Origin: Flavivirga jejuensis
GTDB taxonomy: Bacteria > Bacteroidota > Bacteroidia > Flavobacteriales > Flavobacteriaceae
DNA: 64,000 bases
NCBI RefSeq assembly: GCF_030540765.1
Contig: NZ_JAUOEL010000009.1
Location: 248,001-312,000 of the forward strand
Reading direction: 5' to 3'
Positions 12,301 to 18,658 of this stretch are shown here, piece by piece. The notes below the pieces were generated by a model that was given only the letters and a program-made list of their open reading frames with translations, was not told where the DNA came from and ran no database searches. Made by a program: the position numbers and the translations under genes. Each line of letters opens with the position of its first letter. Position 1 is the first letter of the stretch.

Positions 12301-12851
12301 GAAGTGTAAATCACATAAGCAAGGTCTGTGGCTGTATTTTGTAAAACAAGATTATGTGATTGTTCATCCTTATAAGGTATTGTATTTAATGTTATTAGTT
12401 TTACATCACTCACTTTCTTTAGAACCTCAACCAAATGGGATTGAGTTAAAACAATGGAACTCCTGGTATCTTCTAAAATATAATTGATTCTATCTGAAGG
12501 ATATTCAGGATCTATAGGAACATAGGCACCTCCTGCTTTTTGAACACCTAAAATTCCGATAATCATATCCAGACTTCTATCTAAACAAAGCGCTATTAAT
12601 GTATCTGGAGTAACTGTTGTTTGGGTACGTAAATAGCGTGCTAATTGATTGACTTTTGCATTGAGTTCTGCATACGTGAGTGTTTCTTGTTCGAATACTG
12701 CTGCAAGCTTATCTGGTGTTTTTAAAACCTGGTCTTCAAATAACTGGTAGATTGTTTTTTCTGAAGGATAGGCTACATCCGTATGGTTCCAATCTATTAC
12801 AATTTTCTTATGTTCAGCTGTAGTTAGCAAGCTTATCTCTGATGATTCCAT
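3324..12851 (-). CDS. Nonribosomal peptide synthetase, A-T-E-C-A-T-C-A-T
   Basis: Three-module initiating synthetase of 3175 aa. Module 1 has no condensation domain: A (about 15-530, pocket D-V-W-H-F-S-L-I-D, Ser-like), carrier (GGDSIL near 576), epimerisation (HHLIVDAVSW near 760, GWFTTMYP, NYLGQF near 960), predicting D-Ser. Module 2: condensation (HHSIMDGWS near 1200, expected to accept a D-residue), A (pocket D-A-F-W-L-G-G-T-F, Val-like), carrier (GGNSIQ near 2067). Module 3: condensation (HHIASDGWS near 2245), A (pocket D-F-Q-E-N-G-T-V-D, no known match recalled), carrier (GGNSIL near 3125) at the extreme C-terminus. No thioesterase is present; the chain passes to the coupled downstream synthetase. 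The missing N-terminal condensation domain supports a chain-initiating role. Domain order is read directly; substrates are predicted. Confidence 0.95.
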   Translation of the reverse strand: MESSEISLLTTAEHKKIVIDWNHTDVAYPSEKTIYQLFEDQVLKTPDKLAAVFEQETLTYAELNAKVNQLARYLRTQTTVTPDTLIALCLDRSLDMIIGILGVQKAGGAYVPIDPEYPSDRINYILEDTRSSIVLTQSHLVEVLKKVSDVKLITLNTIPYKDEQSHNLVLQNTATDLAYVIYTSGTTGKPKGAVVSHQLLVNRLVWQKETYDFNESDTVLQKTPYVFDVSVWELLLPLISGSKLLFAKVNGHKEPAYLHTIIKRQKVTKLHFVPSMLNGFIAYLKNNNDNKLPFVKSIFCSGEALPIQLANDFKNLFPSIKLNNLYGPTEVAIDVSSYDDIKSNATVIPIGKPIQNIKFYVLNANIQAVPIGVVGELFIGAQDLSRGYLNRPELTAEKFITNPFATDDDLAKGYNKLYKTGDLVRWLPDGNIEYIGRNDFQVKIRGFRIELGEIENTLVAIDGITQACVLAKERNGNKYLAAYFTSELAITEEVLIKILSAQLPEYMVPSAFVALESFPLTINGKLDRKALPDPDFTDESSYVAPTSDLEIKLCGIWQAVLNLEKIGISDDFFRIGGDSILSIQLSSRLRKHGLNCSVSAIFDHRTVQQLAQFIASEVDTVQILAEQGNLEGAFDLLPIQQWFFDKVDAKQLPEYNHWNQSFLVKVPELEVEKLQKIIEALAAQHDILRTNFSATVTKQRYSTTTNVPQLHRLNVSDLSKEAINERLTNWQSHFDIHKGPLWSVAYLEGYADKTARLYFALHHLIVDAVSWRILIEDFQSLYNNETLGDKSSSYRQWVDEISKYEEKHPKEKAYWDSVLKTMPTYDVLEKQAAFSNIEISQKLTGDLLQQANKAYHTEVNDLLLTALGLTLQSWNKKTRNVITLEGHGREQLNETIDHSKTVGWFTTMYPVELSVEDNLESSIKGIKESLRAIPNKGIGFGAIYPNGYINLPSITFNYLGQFDTQDGYWQVLSENSGIPIHINNIESDIINITGMVTDGQLNFSIISQLGENETMEFSRNFQRHLEDIVAHCLNKINNKETKHTPSDFETVTISESLLDKIQKDRQVESIYLANSLQQGFIYHALSQAEDDAYRGQFLFDYNQTLNIDNYIQSWELAIEKYPILRTGFNWEESLIQVVYSTAKLNCRTIDISALSQTEREEHIINLQQEDRTIAFDLTQPCLLRLYIIRQSVDHYTILKSEHHSIMDGWSGPLLLNNVHKNYIELQQNRPVKIAVDTAYLEAQNFFAKHIDIVKAYWQTKKRTIVQTNDLNPLLSCKQVLDTVKTLAEPSSTSIEITGEQYVALKNLTKREGLPLNTLIQFAWHKLIQVYTQDTQTIVGTTISGRAIPVSGIEASVGLFINTLPLIIDWDNDHTVLEQIQYIHQQITDLNSHSFANLASLQEEGKRLFHSLLVFENYPIPAKSENPSADDLSPEYQYSVEKLDYPLGLTAHENGTGLVINLQSDKTLLSEEKSRYHLEKIKLILDELIVNLNKKHHSLSTLTPLEYEQIVLNWNKINLDYPKDKTICQLFEDQSLKTPNNIAIVFEAQQFTYAELNAKANQLARYLQSQTTINPDTLIALCLDRSPEMIIGILGILKTGGAYVPIDPEYPSDRILYMLRDTNTPLVLTQSGLVEKLEQVSDVRLIALDLRCYETELTNNLPQQNKATDLAYVIYTSGTAGLPKGVMNTHRNITSLVLNNFIEVEDHDSFVLLSSPVFDASTFEIWMPLCYGAKLVIPLNTMALASSSSCFKTFLDKNNISILWLTKTLFNTIFINDPSALSNLKYLLVGGEALDVNIINSLISTKEKASYTLNGYGPTESTTFATTYLIEDQIESHSVPIGKGIDNRSLYVVDKNMSPVPIGVIGELLIGGAGLARGYLNQEALTAQKFISNPFASKTDIENGYTQLYKTGDLVRWLPDGNLEYIGRNDFQVKIRGYRIELGEIENALVAIDGITQACVLAKEKNGNKYLVAYFTSEVVITEEAILKTVSVQLPEYMVPNAFVQLESFPLTINGKLDRKVLPDPEFTNEVSYIAPTSDLEIKLCDIWQAVLNLEKVGVSDNFFRIGGNSIQAIKLLHKISKVLNIHIAVSEIFNYKTIANLAKFIEENSAENITITPQNKARYPLSFAQERLWFIEQYEQGTNAYHIPLFVELQENIKKEKLKEAIQKVFLRHDILRTILTQKNGTFSQEVIDEALIINSYHYLETDLEAQKERDVNTPFNLQDEIPIRVSFYHHDNRVMLLVNIHHIASDGWSLDILLNEIRAIYNDDILPNLPIQYKDFAAWQRNYLDGEILEKQSKYWQEKLKGYEPLSLPTDKARPKEIDYTGADVAFTIEKELSNNLRELSKELGVTLYTTLLSGFYILLSKYSSQDDIIVGTPIANRNYSEIKDLIGFFVNSLALRENINAENNAKEFISQVQNNLIKVQRYQDMPFEKIVESLNVERDTSRHPIFQVMFSLQSFGNNASNELFKHLEFADTHSIENHDLSCFIDDSQNEIKGAFNFATSIYKESTINRMVRHYLLILKQMVNNQNKQLKNYSLLNQEEYNQIVIDWNKTDSHYPKDKTMSQLFEEQSLKTPSHMALIHEGKQLTYQELNEKSNQLAAHLRKQYMQRTNQPLAPDTRVALFLDRSLEMIIGIMAVLKSGGAYVPLDPLSPQSKINYILEDTQVELVLTQKHLNTDGYSQLPQETIVYIDLSQELYVDEDKSNLPNHSKAVNLAYTLFTSGTTGKPKGVSIKHSAVSNLINFHNKRYAALSANLQVALVSSYNFDFSIQQLFNTILFGHTLHVLSRDCILNPSQFNDYLITNEIEVFEMTPTSFSYLILPFNNYEYSKLKLINIGGESLSSSIISDFLAKNIPADISIINTYGPTEFTVDATSYEIDCNLDSFVNHESVFIGKPIDNSRAYILDGSLNPVPVGVVGELYLGGAGLAEGYLNLPELTNSSFVKNPFATHKDLMLGYKQLYKTGDLVRWMSDGNIEYIGRNDFQVKIRGYRIELGEIENTLISIEEISQACVLAKEKNGNEYLVAYYIVESAITEEKILNRLIELLPDYMVPSLLVQLEQFPLTINGKLDRKQLPDPEFTSTDPYLAPTSDMEIALCRVWQNVLDIDTIGICDNFFRIGGNSILAIKLSHQINKALDTATVVADIFNYKTVQQLSNYILSLVVEEEYIEIEL
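10986..12830. repeat. Direct repeat, copy 2 (Ser-activating A-T segment)
   Basis: Partner of 1-1845. It covers the first A and T domains of the initiating synthetase and stops about 20 bases inside its start codon, so the start of this gene was made from a module that elsewhere lies downstream of a condensation domain. Confidence 0.9.
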
Positions 12852-12884
12852 GTTAGTGTTTTTTATATTTGTAACAAGTTCAAG

Positions 12885-13510
12885 TAAATCACAAAACGCA
12901 TTGGAAATTTGCTTGATTTAGTTCCCTGCATTCAATTTGCATATACAAAAAGTTATATTTTCGTACAAATATGTATATATTGGTATTTTAAAGTCAATTA
13001 TTTTTCGAGATATTCGATTTAGTTCCCCTGTTATTTCAGAAATATATTCATCAATAAATATATGAAAAATCTGTTTTCTTATGAAAGTATTATCCTACTT
13101 ATTTATTTGTATTCTCATTTAGAGGCAGTTACACACACTAAGACATTAAATTCAAGGACTTTAAGACAGAAACAAATATCTTAGAATCATGAAAACAATA
13201 GCCGCTTTAATACCTTTAATCAGAAAAAATTCAGAGCATCATTTAGGGATATCCAAGATAAGTGGTTCCTTTAAAGCCTTAGAATTAAACTTAGCAGAGC
13301 TTCATCCTAAAGAATTGGAAATTTACTCCTCTTATAAGCATGAACGGAGAAAGATGAGTTATCTTCTTGGTAGATTATCTGCCAAAAGAGCTATTTCTGA
13401 ATTGACTCACTTTAATCCATTCAATGCTATTTTTATAGATGTAGCTGTATTTGAATTTCCAGTAGTTAAATGCCTTGCTATACAGAACATTCAGCTAAGT
13501 ATTAGTCATT
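12885..13510. repeat. Direct duplication, copy 1 (intergenic + 5' half of PPTase)
   Basis: Homologous to 15799-16355. It begins at the shared AAATCACAAAACGC and ends inside the PPTase gene just after the ATTAGTCATT stretch. The copies differ by point changes and about 70 bases of extra sequence here (roughly 13040-13130). Copy 1 sits between the synthetase start and the broken PPTase. Confidence 0.9.
12965..12996 (-). promoter_or_regulatory. Putative promoter of the synthetase operon
   Basis: On the minus strand TTGAC is followed about 19 bases later by CATATTTG, resembling the Bacteroidota TTG / TAnnTTTG promoter although the -7 element is imperfect. It lies about 115 bases upstream of the synthetase start and is conserved in the duplicated copy at 15880-15911. 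Inferred from pattern only. Confidence 0.4.
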
Positions 13511-13557
13511 TTAAAAAGATCGTCAAAACCAGTATTAGTCTGATGTCTAAAAATTAA
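13189..13557 (+). pseudogene. Truncated 4'-phosphopantetheinyl transferase
   Basis: The first 108 or so residues are almost identical to the intact transferase at 16034-16765, ending at the SISH motif, after which a short unrelated tail (FKKIVKTSISLMSKN) leads to a stop. The Mg-binding GIDFEE motif and the WTAKEAL motif needed for CoA and metal binding are missing, so it cannot be active. It lies divergent from the synthetase, where a helper transferase would be expected. The breakpoint coincides with the end of the duplicated segment. Confidence 0.92.
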
Positions 13558-14184
13558 ACCCTAACCTTTTTAATGTTACCAAAATGCTAACATTTTTTAT
13601 AGCTTAATATAAACCCGGCACAGAAAACCTAATAACACCCTGTTTTTAAGGTTTTTACACAAAATATGAGTTTATAATACTTTTTGTAATATGAAGTGAA
13701 TGACTTTGTTGACCTACTTTAGACCTATGCGTAGCTTATCTCATTTTGTAACTTTTTCTAAATAGCAGACAGGGATATTAGTCTTACAACACCCCTTCTT
13801 ATATCAAAAAAAATGAAACTAGAAAAAAAATTAGACGAAAATCAAAAAAAATAAATCGACTATTATACTGATTAACAACAAGTAAAAATACTCAACAAAA
13901 TTTTGTGAGCATTGCTTCTAATTTTTCTTTCGGAAAACCCTAGCTCTTTTGCTATATTCGCCCAAAAATCTGAAAACTCTGGTGGAGTTTCAAGCAACAA
14001 ATCGTCAAATGATTTTAAGCGAATTAGTAATCTATTAGATATTAAATTTACAAATGAAAATACATGAAATAAGTCAACTGTGGTCCCTCCCGTCAGTTAT
14101 ATAAAATAAGAAATAACATGAAACAACCCTTTATTTAGAATATTGACAAACATTAAATAATAAAAAACCCAAAAAACTACAAAA
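13558..14184. other. Gene-free stretch with a minus-strand ORF remnant
   Basis: AT-rich intergenic sequence with no terminator I can defend. Between 14096 and 13872 on the minus strand there is an open frame of 74 codons without an ATG near its beginning; it has protein-like composition (ETPPEFSDFWANIAKELG) and ends in a TAA. It may be the tail of a lost gene. I do not recognise the family. Confidence 0.4.
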
Positions 14185-15240
14185 ATGAAACACCTTAAAA
14201 TTTTAATTGTAATTGCTTTATCCCTAGCTACTTACAATATTTCTGAAGCACAAACCAAAACAAAAACTAGCAAATTAAGTAAAAAACTTAAGAGGTTAGA
14301 CCTTTACGAAGAAGAGGTTTTAGATTTTGAACAATACAAAAATAATGTCGGTAAAATTCTTTTTTCGAATCATGATTTTGAACGAGAATTACCAGAATCA
14401 AAATATATTACGTCTTACAAAATGGGGGATAAACTTTCGATGAGGGCTTATATGAAAAATTCATCAGCCAATAGCATGATGATTCAATTAGCTGAGAGTG
14501 GAAAAGAAAAAATAAAAGATATAAATGAAAAAAAATACGATTGTAAACATTTTTCATACACGATATGGAAAATATATTTGGACGGAAAGCCAGTAGGCGA
14601 AACCAATAGAGAATCAAAAAAATTTAACTCTGAGGATTTCGCAACTTTCCCCACCTCAATAGCTGATCTTAAAGACGATAATGGTTTTTATTTTGGAGAG
14701 ACTTTATATGAAGATCTTTTGGCTAAAGAAGAACTTCTTACTCCTGGAACTCATAAACTAAAGTTAGAACTAATACCCAAATCAAATATTATTCATTTTG
14801 ATTTTGCCCCTATTGCTACAGGAGAAATTGATTTAATAATAGATGGAGATGATCACTCTTATATTACTATGGATAATTGCATCCCTAAAAATATTAGAGC
14901 TAAGGCTTCTGACCCTAAATTAGAAGAAGAATTTAAACAAATCTTCTTAAAGCACGAACCTAAAGGACATAAATTTGTTAAGCTTTGGCTCCCTGATAAT
15001 AGATGGCATGTTCAAAGAGCAGAAGAATACCCTAATCCGATTACAAATAAATCTAGGGCTGCTGTTATAGTTACTAAAAATGATAAAGGTGAGTTATTTT
15101 ATGATTTATACGGTTTCAGAAAAGATTTTGATGGGGTTGAATATGGAAATATCACTCTAGGTGGATACATAAATAGTTCAACTGGAAGAACAGTGTCCCC
15201 TTCTCGTAAAATTAGTAAACATTGTGAAAAACTTTTATAA
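14185..15240 (+). CDS. Secreted protein of unknown function
   Basis: 351 aa with a clear N-terminal signal peptide (KHLKILIVIALSLATYNIS, cleavage likely near SEAQ), so it is exported to the periplasm or beyond. The mature part is Lys/Glu-rich and looks like a mixed alpha/beta soluble protein, with only two Cys pairs of uncertain meaning. I recognise no catalytic motif or family. It lies between the broken and intact transferase copies, so it is cargo of that rearrangement rather than an obvious part of the peptide pathway. A strong terminator follows about 125 bases downstream. Start: first ATG, followed directly by the signal peptide. Confidence 0.85.
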   Translation: MKHLKILIVIALSLATYNISEAQTKTKTSKLSKKLKRLDLYEEEVLDFEQYKNNVGKILFSNHDFERELPESKYITSYKMGDKLSMRAYMKNSSANSMMIQLAESGKEKIKDINEKKYDCKHFSYTIWKIYLDGKPVGETNRESKKFNSEDFATFPTSIADLKDDNGFYFGETLYEDLLAKEELLTPGTHKLKLELIPKSNIIHFDFAPIATGEIDLIIDGDDHSYITMDNCIPKNIRAKASDPKLEEEFKQIFLKHEPKGHKFVKLWLPDNRWHVQRAEEYPNPITNKSRAAVIVTKNDKGELFYDLYGFRKDFDGVEYGNITLGGYINSSTGRTVSPSRKISKHCEKLL

Positions 15241-15366
15241 ATCAGTAATTTACTTAAACTTCTAAACAAACTTTTAACATGATTGTTTAGATAAAAATTA
15301 CACATAAACATAGCCATACGTTGGTAATCGTTTAACAGGTCACTAAAAAAAATACAGAGACTAACT

Positions 15367-15401
15367 CTAAAGCTCCTTTTTAAGGAGCTTTAGTTTTTTT
15401 A
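15367..15401 (+). terminator. Rho-independent terminator
   Basis: A perfect 12-bp stem, CTAAAGCTCCTT with AAGGAGCTTTAG, a TTT loop and a following run of T. It ends transcription of the secreted-protein gene. Confidence 0.9.
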
Positions 15402-15550
15402 GAGGCTAATTGTTTGTTTTTAAGCTTGGGAACTTATTTAATAAGTGCTATAAAGACTTTTATAGAAAAGAGCCTACTTAATTTTCTCTAAAATTAAAGA
15501 TCATAAATAACTCTCTTTTTTATTTTTTATAAGTAATCATTTTTTATAAA

Positions 15551-15798
15551 AAGTACCTTATATATGTTCTTCTATTCAGCTTTGGAACACATGCGCAAAC
15601 AGCTATAACAGGTCGGCTTGACTTAAAGGATCAGATTACAAAAGAGCACAAAGTATATCTATACAAATTAAGCCTTGAAGGGATTAAAGAATTCCTAAAT
15701 GACTAAGGAAATTACATGGTCTCCTTTGGGAGCTGACGGATCATTTTCTTTTAAGAGCAAACGACTCTCAAATCAGGATGCTTTTTATCAATTACATT
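15551..15798 (+). pseudogene. Remnant of a secreted protein gene
   Basis: Two overlapping frames read as one protein-like fragment. The first (to a TAA at 15706) has the end of a signal peptide (VLLFSFGTHAQ) followed by TAITGRLDLKD and VYLYKL. The second, from about 15699, reads ITWSPLGADGSFSF and continues to the duplication boundary. This resembles the N-terminus of Bacteroidota secreted proteins with an Ig-like first domain. No start codon, a frameshift, and an end exactly where the duplicated segment begins: a gene cut by the rearrangement. Confidence 0.6.
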
Positions 15799-16355
15799 TA
15801 AATCACAAAACGCATTGGAAATTTGCTTGATTTAGTTTCCTGCATTCAATTTGCATGTACAAAAAGTCAAATTTTCGCACAAATATGTATATATTAGTAT
15901 TTTAAAGTCAATTATTTTTCGAGACCTTCGATTTAATCCTCCTGTTATTTTCTTAAGCCATTATTTATAGTTAGCTATACGCATTAAGACATTAAATTAA
16001 AGACTTTAAGACTGAAATAAATATCTTAGAATCATGAAAACAATAGCCGCTTTAATACCTTTAACCAGAAAAAATTCAGAGCATCATTTCGGTATATCCA
16101 TCATAAGTGGTTCCATTAAGGCCCTAGAATTAAACTTAGCAGAACTTCATCCTAAAGAATTGGAAATTTACTCCTCTTATAAGCATGAGCGGAGAAAGAT
16201 GAGTTATCTTCTTGGTAGATTATCTGCCAAAAGAGCTATTTCTGAATTGACTCACTTTAATCCATTCAATGCTATTTTTATAGATGTAGCTGTATTTGAA
16301 TTTCCAGTAGTTAAATGCCTCGCTATACAGAACATTCAGTTAAGTATTAGTCATT
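15799..16355. repeat. Direct duplication, copy 2 (intergenic + 5' half of PPTase)
   Basis: Partner of 12885-13510. It includes the region upstream of the transferase and the first 108 codons of the intact gene. Its left end abuts the gene remnant at 15551-15798. Confidence 0.9.
15880..15911 (-). promoter_or_regulatory. Orphan copy of the synthetase promoter
   Basis: Same TTGAC ... ATATTTG arrangement as at 12965-12996, carried along by the duplication. It points left into the gene remnant and has no gene of its own to drive, so if active it would make antisense RNA. Confidence 0.35.
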
Positions 16356-16765
16356 GTAATAATATAGGACTCAGTATAGCATTCCCAGAAAGTCATCCAA
16401 TGGGCATTGATTTTGAAGAAATTAACACAAATAACAGGGGCGTTTTAAAAGATCAAATGACTTTAGAGGAGATTCAATTAGTTGAATACTTATTTTCCGA
16501 AGAAGCGAAAGGTTATACACTTCTTTGGACGGCAAAAGAGGCGCTTTCGAAAATATTCAGAACTGGCTTAATGATCGACTTTAAATTACTGGAATTAGAC
16601 GAAATTGTAAAAAAAGGAACCGTTTGGGAAAGCACCTTTAAATATTGTGGACAATATAAAGCAATCTCTTATTTCTCTGGAACTTATGTATGCTCATTAG
16701 TTTTACCTAAGTATAGCTCTTTCAATATTTCAGAATTATTAAAAGTCTTTAAATTCTTAGATTAA
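16034..16765 (+). CDS. 4'-phosphopantetheinyl transferase (Sfp type)
   Basis: 243 aa. Transfers the phosphopantetheine arm of CoA to the Ser of carrier domains (the DS in GGDSI of the synthetases), converting them to the active holo form. Family motifs are in order: SISHCNN near residue 107, MGIDFEE near 127 (metal-binding Asp/Glu), and WTAKEALSKIF near 165, the signature of the Sfp/Gsp superfamily. Length is normal for Sfp-type enzymes. Genetic linkage to the synthetases indicates their dedicated activator. The upstream region is a duplicate of that in front of the truncated copy, so both probably had the same promoter. Confidence 0.93.
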   Translation: MKTIAALIPLTRKNSEHHFGISIISGSIKALELNLAELHPKELEIYSSYKHERRKMSYLLGRLSAKRAISELTHFNPFNAIFIDVAVFEFPVVKCLAIQNIQLSISHCNNIGLSIAFPESHPMGIDFEEINTNNRGVLKDQMTLEEIQLVEYLFSEEAKGYTLLWTAKEALSKIFRTGLMIDFKLLELDEIVKKGTVWESTFKYCGQYKAISYFSGTYVCSLVLPKYSSFNISELLKVFKFLD

Positions 16766-17240
16766 GTCTCTGTAAACCTAAGAAACCGTTTAAATCTTAT
16801 CCTTTAGTTTATTTTGTCGTCTTAAGCCCTCATTCTGAAGCAAAATTTCTCATGAATCATTAACTTTGTTTTTTAGGTTTTCTTTTATCCTTTCAATTGC
16901 TCAATACAAGGTCACTTTAAATAAAAAATAGCACATAACTATTTAAAGTTAAAAATGCTTGTTTTATAATATTTCACAAAGTTGAAGTTGCTTAAAAAAA
17001 AGAGATAAACACCTCATTAAAAGCCCAATGTATAGATACAAAAAGGCGTAAACCTCAACTTAATTACATTATAAGTACTAGTATACCCTAACCACGATAA
17101 GAGAGCCCACACCACGCCTAGGAGCGAATCCACTTATTATTTCGTGGTTTTTAAAATTACTAGTTTTATAATGCAAGACTCAAAGCAATAGTTTCCAGTT
17201 TTTTTATCAGCAATATTGCAAATATGTATCAGAAGAATGA
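16766..17240. other. Gene-free stretch with an inverted repeat
   Basis: No gene seen. At 17090-17149 the arms AACCACGA and TCGTGGTT can pair, extended by TAAG/CTTA with a small bulge, around a GC-richer centre (CCACACCACGCCTAGGAGCG). This is a structured element of unknown role; it lacks the T-run of a simple terminator. Confidence 0.4.
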
Positions 17241-17543
17241 ATTAGTAAATCTAAAAACTCATTCGCTTTATATCGTAACATTGACGAAAAGACGGTTAGA
17301 CGAATTCTAAATGATAAGAGATATGCTATGCAGATTGAAACATTAAATAAAATCTGCGAAGCTCATAACATCAAGCTTTCAGAATTTTTTAAAAAAGTTG
17401 AAGAAAAATATTCCAAATACTGTTATCAGATTATCCCCCTGCTCATACCAATAGGCTTAAACAAATCCCTCTCAGATAAATTATTATCCCTTTGGAGTAA
17501 GCCTATATCCGTAATAAATCATAAATTATTTATAAACAAATGA
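17241..17543 (+). pseudogene. Truncated XRE-type helix-turn-helix regulator
   Basis: The frame NIDEKTVRRILNDK followed by IETLNKICEAHNIKLSEFF has the recognition helix and C-terminal helices of an XRE/Cro DNA-binding domain common in Bacteroidota. An in-frame TGA at 17238 removes the N-terminal helices, and no ATG precedes the HTH; the only ATG (17328) starts after the recognition helix. After the domain the sequence becomes non-specific. Most likely a broken regulator. Confidence 0.55.
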
Positions 17544-17824
17544 TTACCAATAAATTATAAATCTATTACTATCACAATAACACGTTATTAGTGTTTCTTT
17601 ACTTTCTTTTTATACGAGTATTTATTTGTGCAACGCTGAGAAAATGATTGATTTTTGACACTATATACTCCTCTTTTATACTATAAAATCATGAATAAAA
17701 CCTAAGATAAAAGACAAAAAACAAAGTCTAGAGCAAAAAGTCTAGAACCAAAAATACTGCAGTCAGGGCTAAGACCGAAAACCTGTTAAAGAGAGTAGGT
17801 CATTAATTTTTAAATATCTATATT

Positions 17825-18124
17825 ATGAAACGTAATTTTTTTAAATCCATTTTACATCCCATTGTCTTTATGATGACCCTTGTGGCATCTTTGGCTTTTT
17901 CTCCTGCTCTAAATGACGCAGATGACTTTATTATCACTAAAGGGTATTACCAAGTTTTGGACTCCAGCCAAGCCCCTGAACAGTGTAAGAAAATATCAAA
18001 TATTGAGTGTGCTACAGGTGGCTTTGTAAATTGTACCATTACTGTGCTTGGTTATGGATCTGTCGGACTGTATAAACTTCAGGGTGATGGCTCTACTTGT
18101 AGTCTGCATTTGTATGAGCCATAA
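17825..18124 (+). CDS. DUF6520-like small exported protein
   Basis: 99 aa. N-terminal hydrophobic signal (FKSILHPIVFMMTLVASLAF) and a mature part with four Cys (EQCKK, IECATG, VNCTI, STCSL) that could form two disulfides. Size, signal and Cys pattern resemble the DUF6520 family of Bacteroidota, whose function is unknown. It is followed by a MauE-like membrane protein, an arrangement often found beside SusC/SusD loci. Its role is not established. Confidence 0.75.
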   Translation: MKRNFFKSILHPIVFMMTLVASLAFSPALNDADDFIITKGYYQVLDSSQAPEQCKKISNIECATGGFVNCTITVLGYGSVGLYKLQGDGSTCSLHLYEP

Positions 18125-18658
18125 GTGATTGTTTTGTGAAGTTTAAGATAAAGGCGTCCCCATGTGGCAGCCTTTAAGTGGACTGAAAAAGTATTGTAAC
18201 TTACTTTGTTAGATTGAACCCAGATTATGCCATAGAAAATTTATTCCATCCAAAAACCAATGCAAATACTGTTGCTTTGCTGCATTTTTGAATGTCACCA
18301 TAGGCTATGCTATGCTAAAATTAAGAGAACAATAGTATTTATTGCAATTTCAAGCTTCACGATGAAGTTTTATTGCATAATCAGGGTTGAAACCTTTAGC
18401 CTTAGCTCAAGACAGGCTTTGTTGAAATCGATATGGATATCAGAGCGTTAAAATATTTCGGCAGAGCCTGTGCTGAACAACTAGCGCTGAGTGCAGTTGA
18501 AGTATCCAATACAATATTTGGATTGTTTTTCATACAAAACCATTTTTTTATACTTTGAATTCATCTGTCATGATCCAATAATCATAGTAATAGTGAGATT
18601 TGTGGGCGCTATTTCAAAGTTAAATGGATCTTTTCCTATCGATTTTAGAATAAATGAT
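18125..18658. other. Gene-free stretch
   Basis: No convincing gene. Near 18462-18505 there is a short GC-richer tract (AGAGCCTGTGCTGAAC ... GAGTGCAGTTGAAGTA) like the dispersed intergenic repeats common in Bacteroidota. The upstream in-frame extension of the next gene lies here but lacks protein-like composition. Confidence 0.4.

Noticed and set aside
3324-12851. A thioesterase or reductase at the end of the first synthetase
   Set aside because: The protein ends directly after the third carrier domain; chain release must be in the part outside the window.
17090-17149. Integron attC site
   Set aside because: The arms AACCACGA/TCGTGGTT do not have the RYYYAAC/GTTRRRY core sites in the right places and no integrase is near.
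18260-18451. Plus-strand 63-aa ORF upstream of the MauE-like gene
   Set aside because: Unusual composition for a protein, no initiation context and no motif.
18491-18658. Longer N-terminus of the MauE-like protein
   Set aside because: The extra residues lack the expected composition, and an ATG immediately in front of the first membrane helix gives a normal start.
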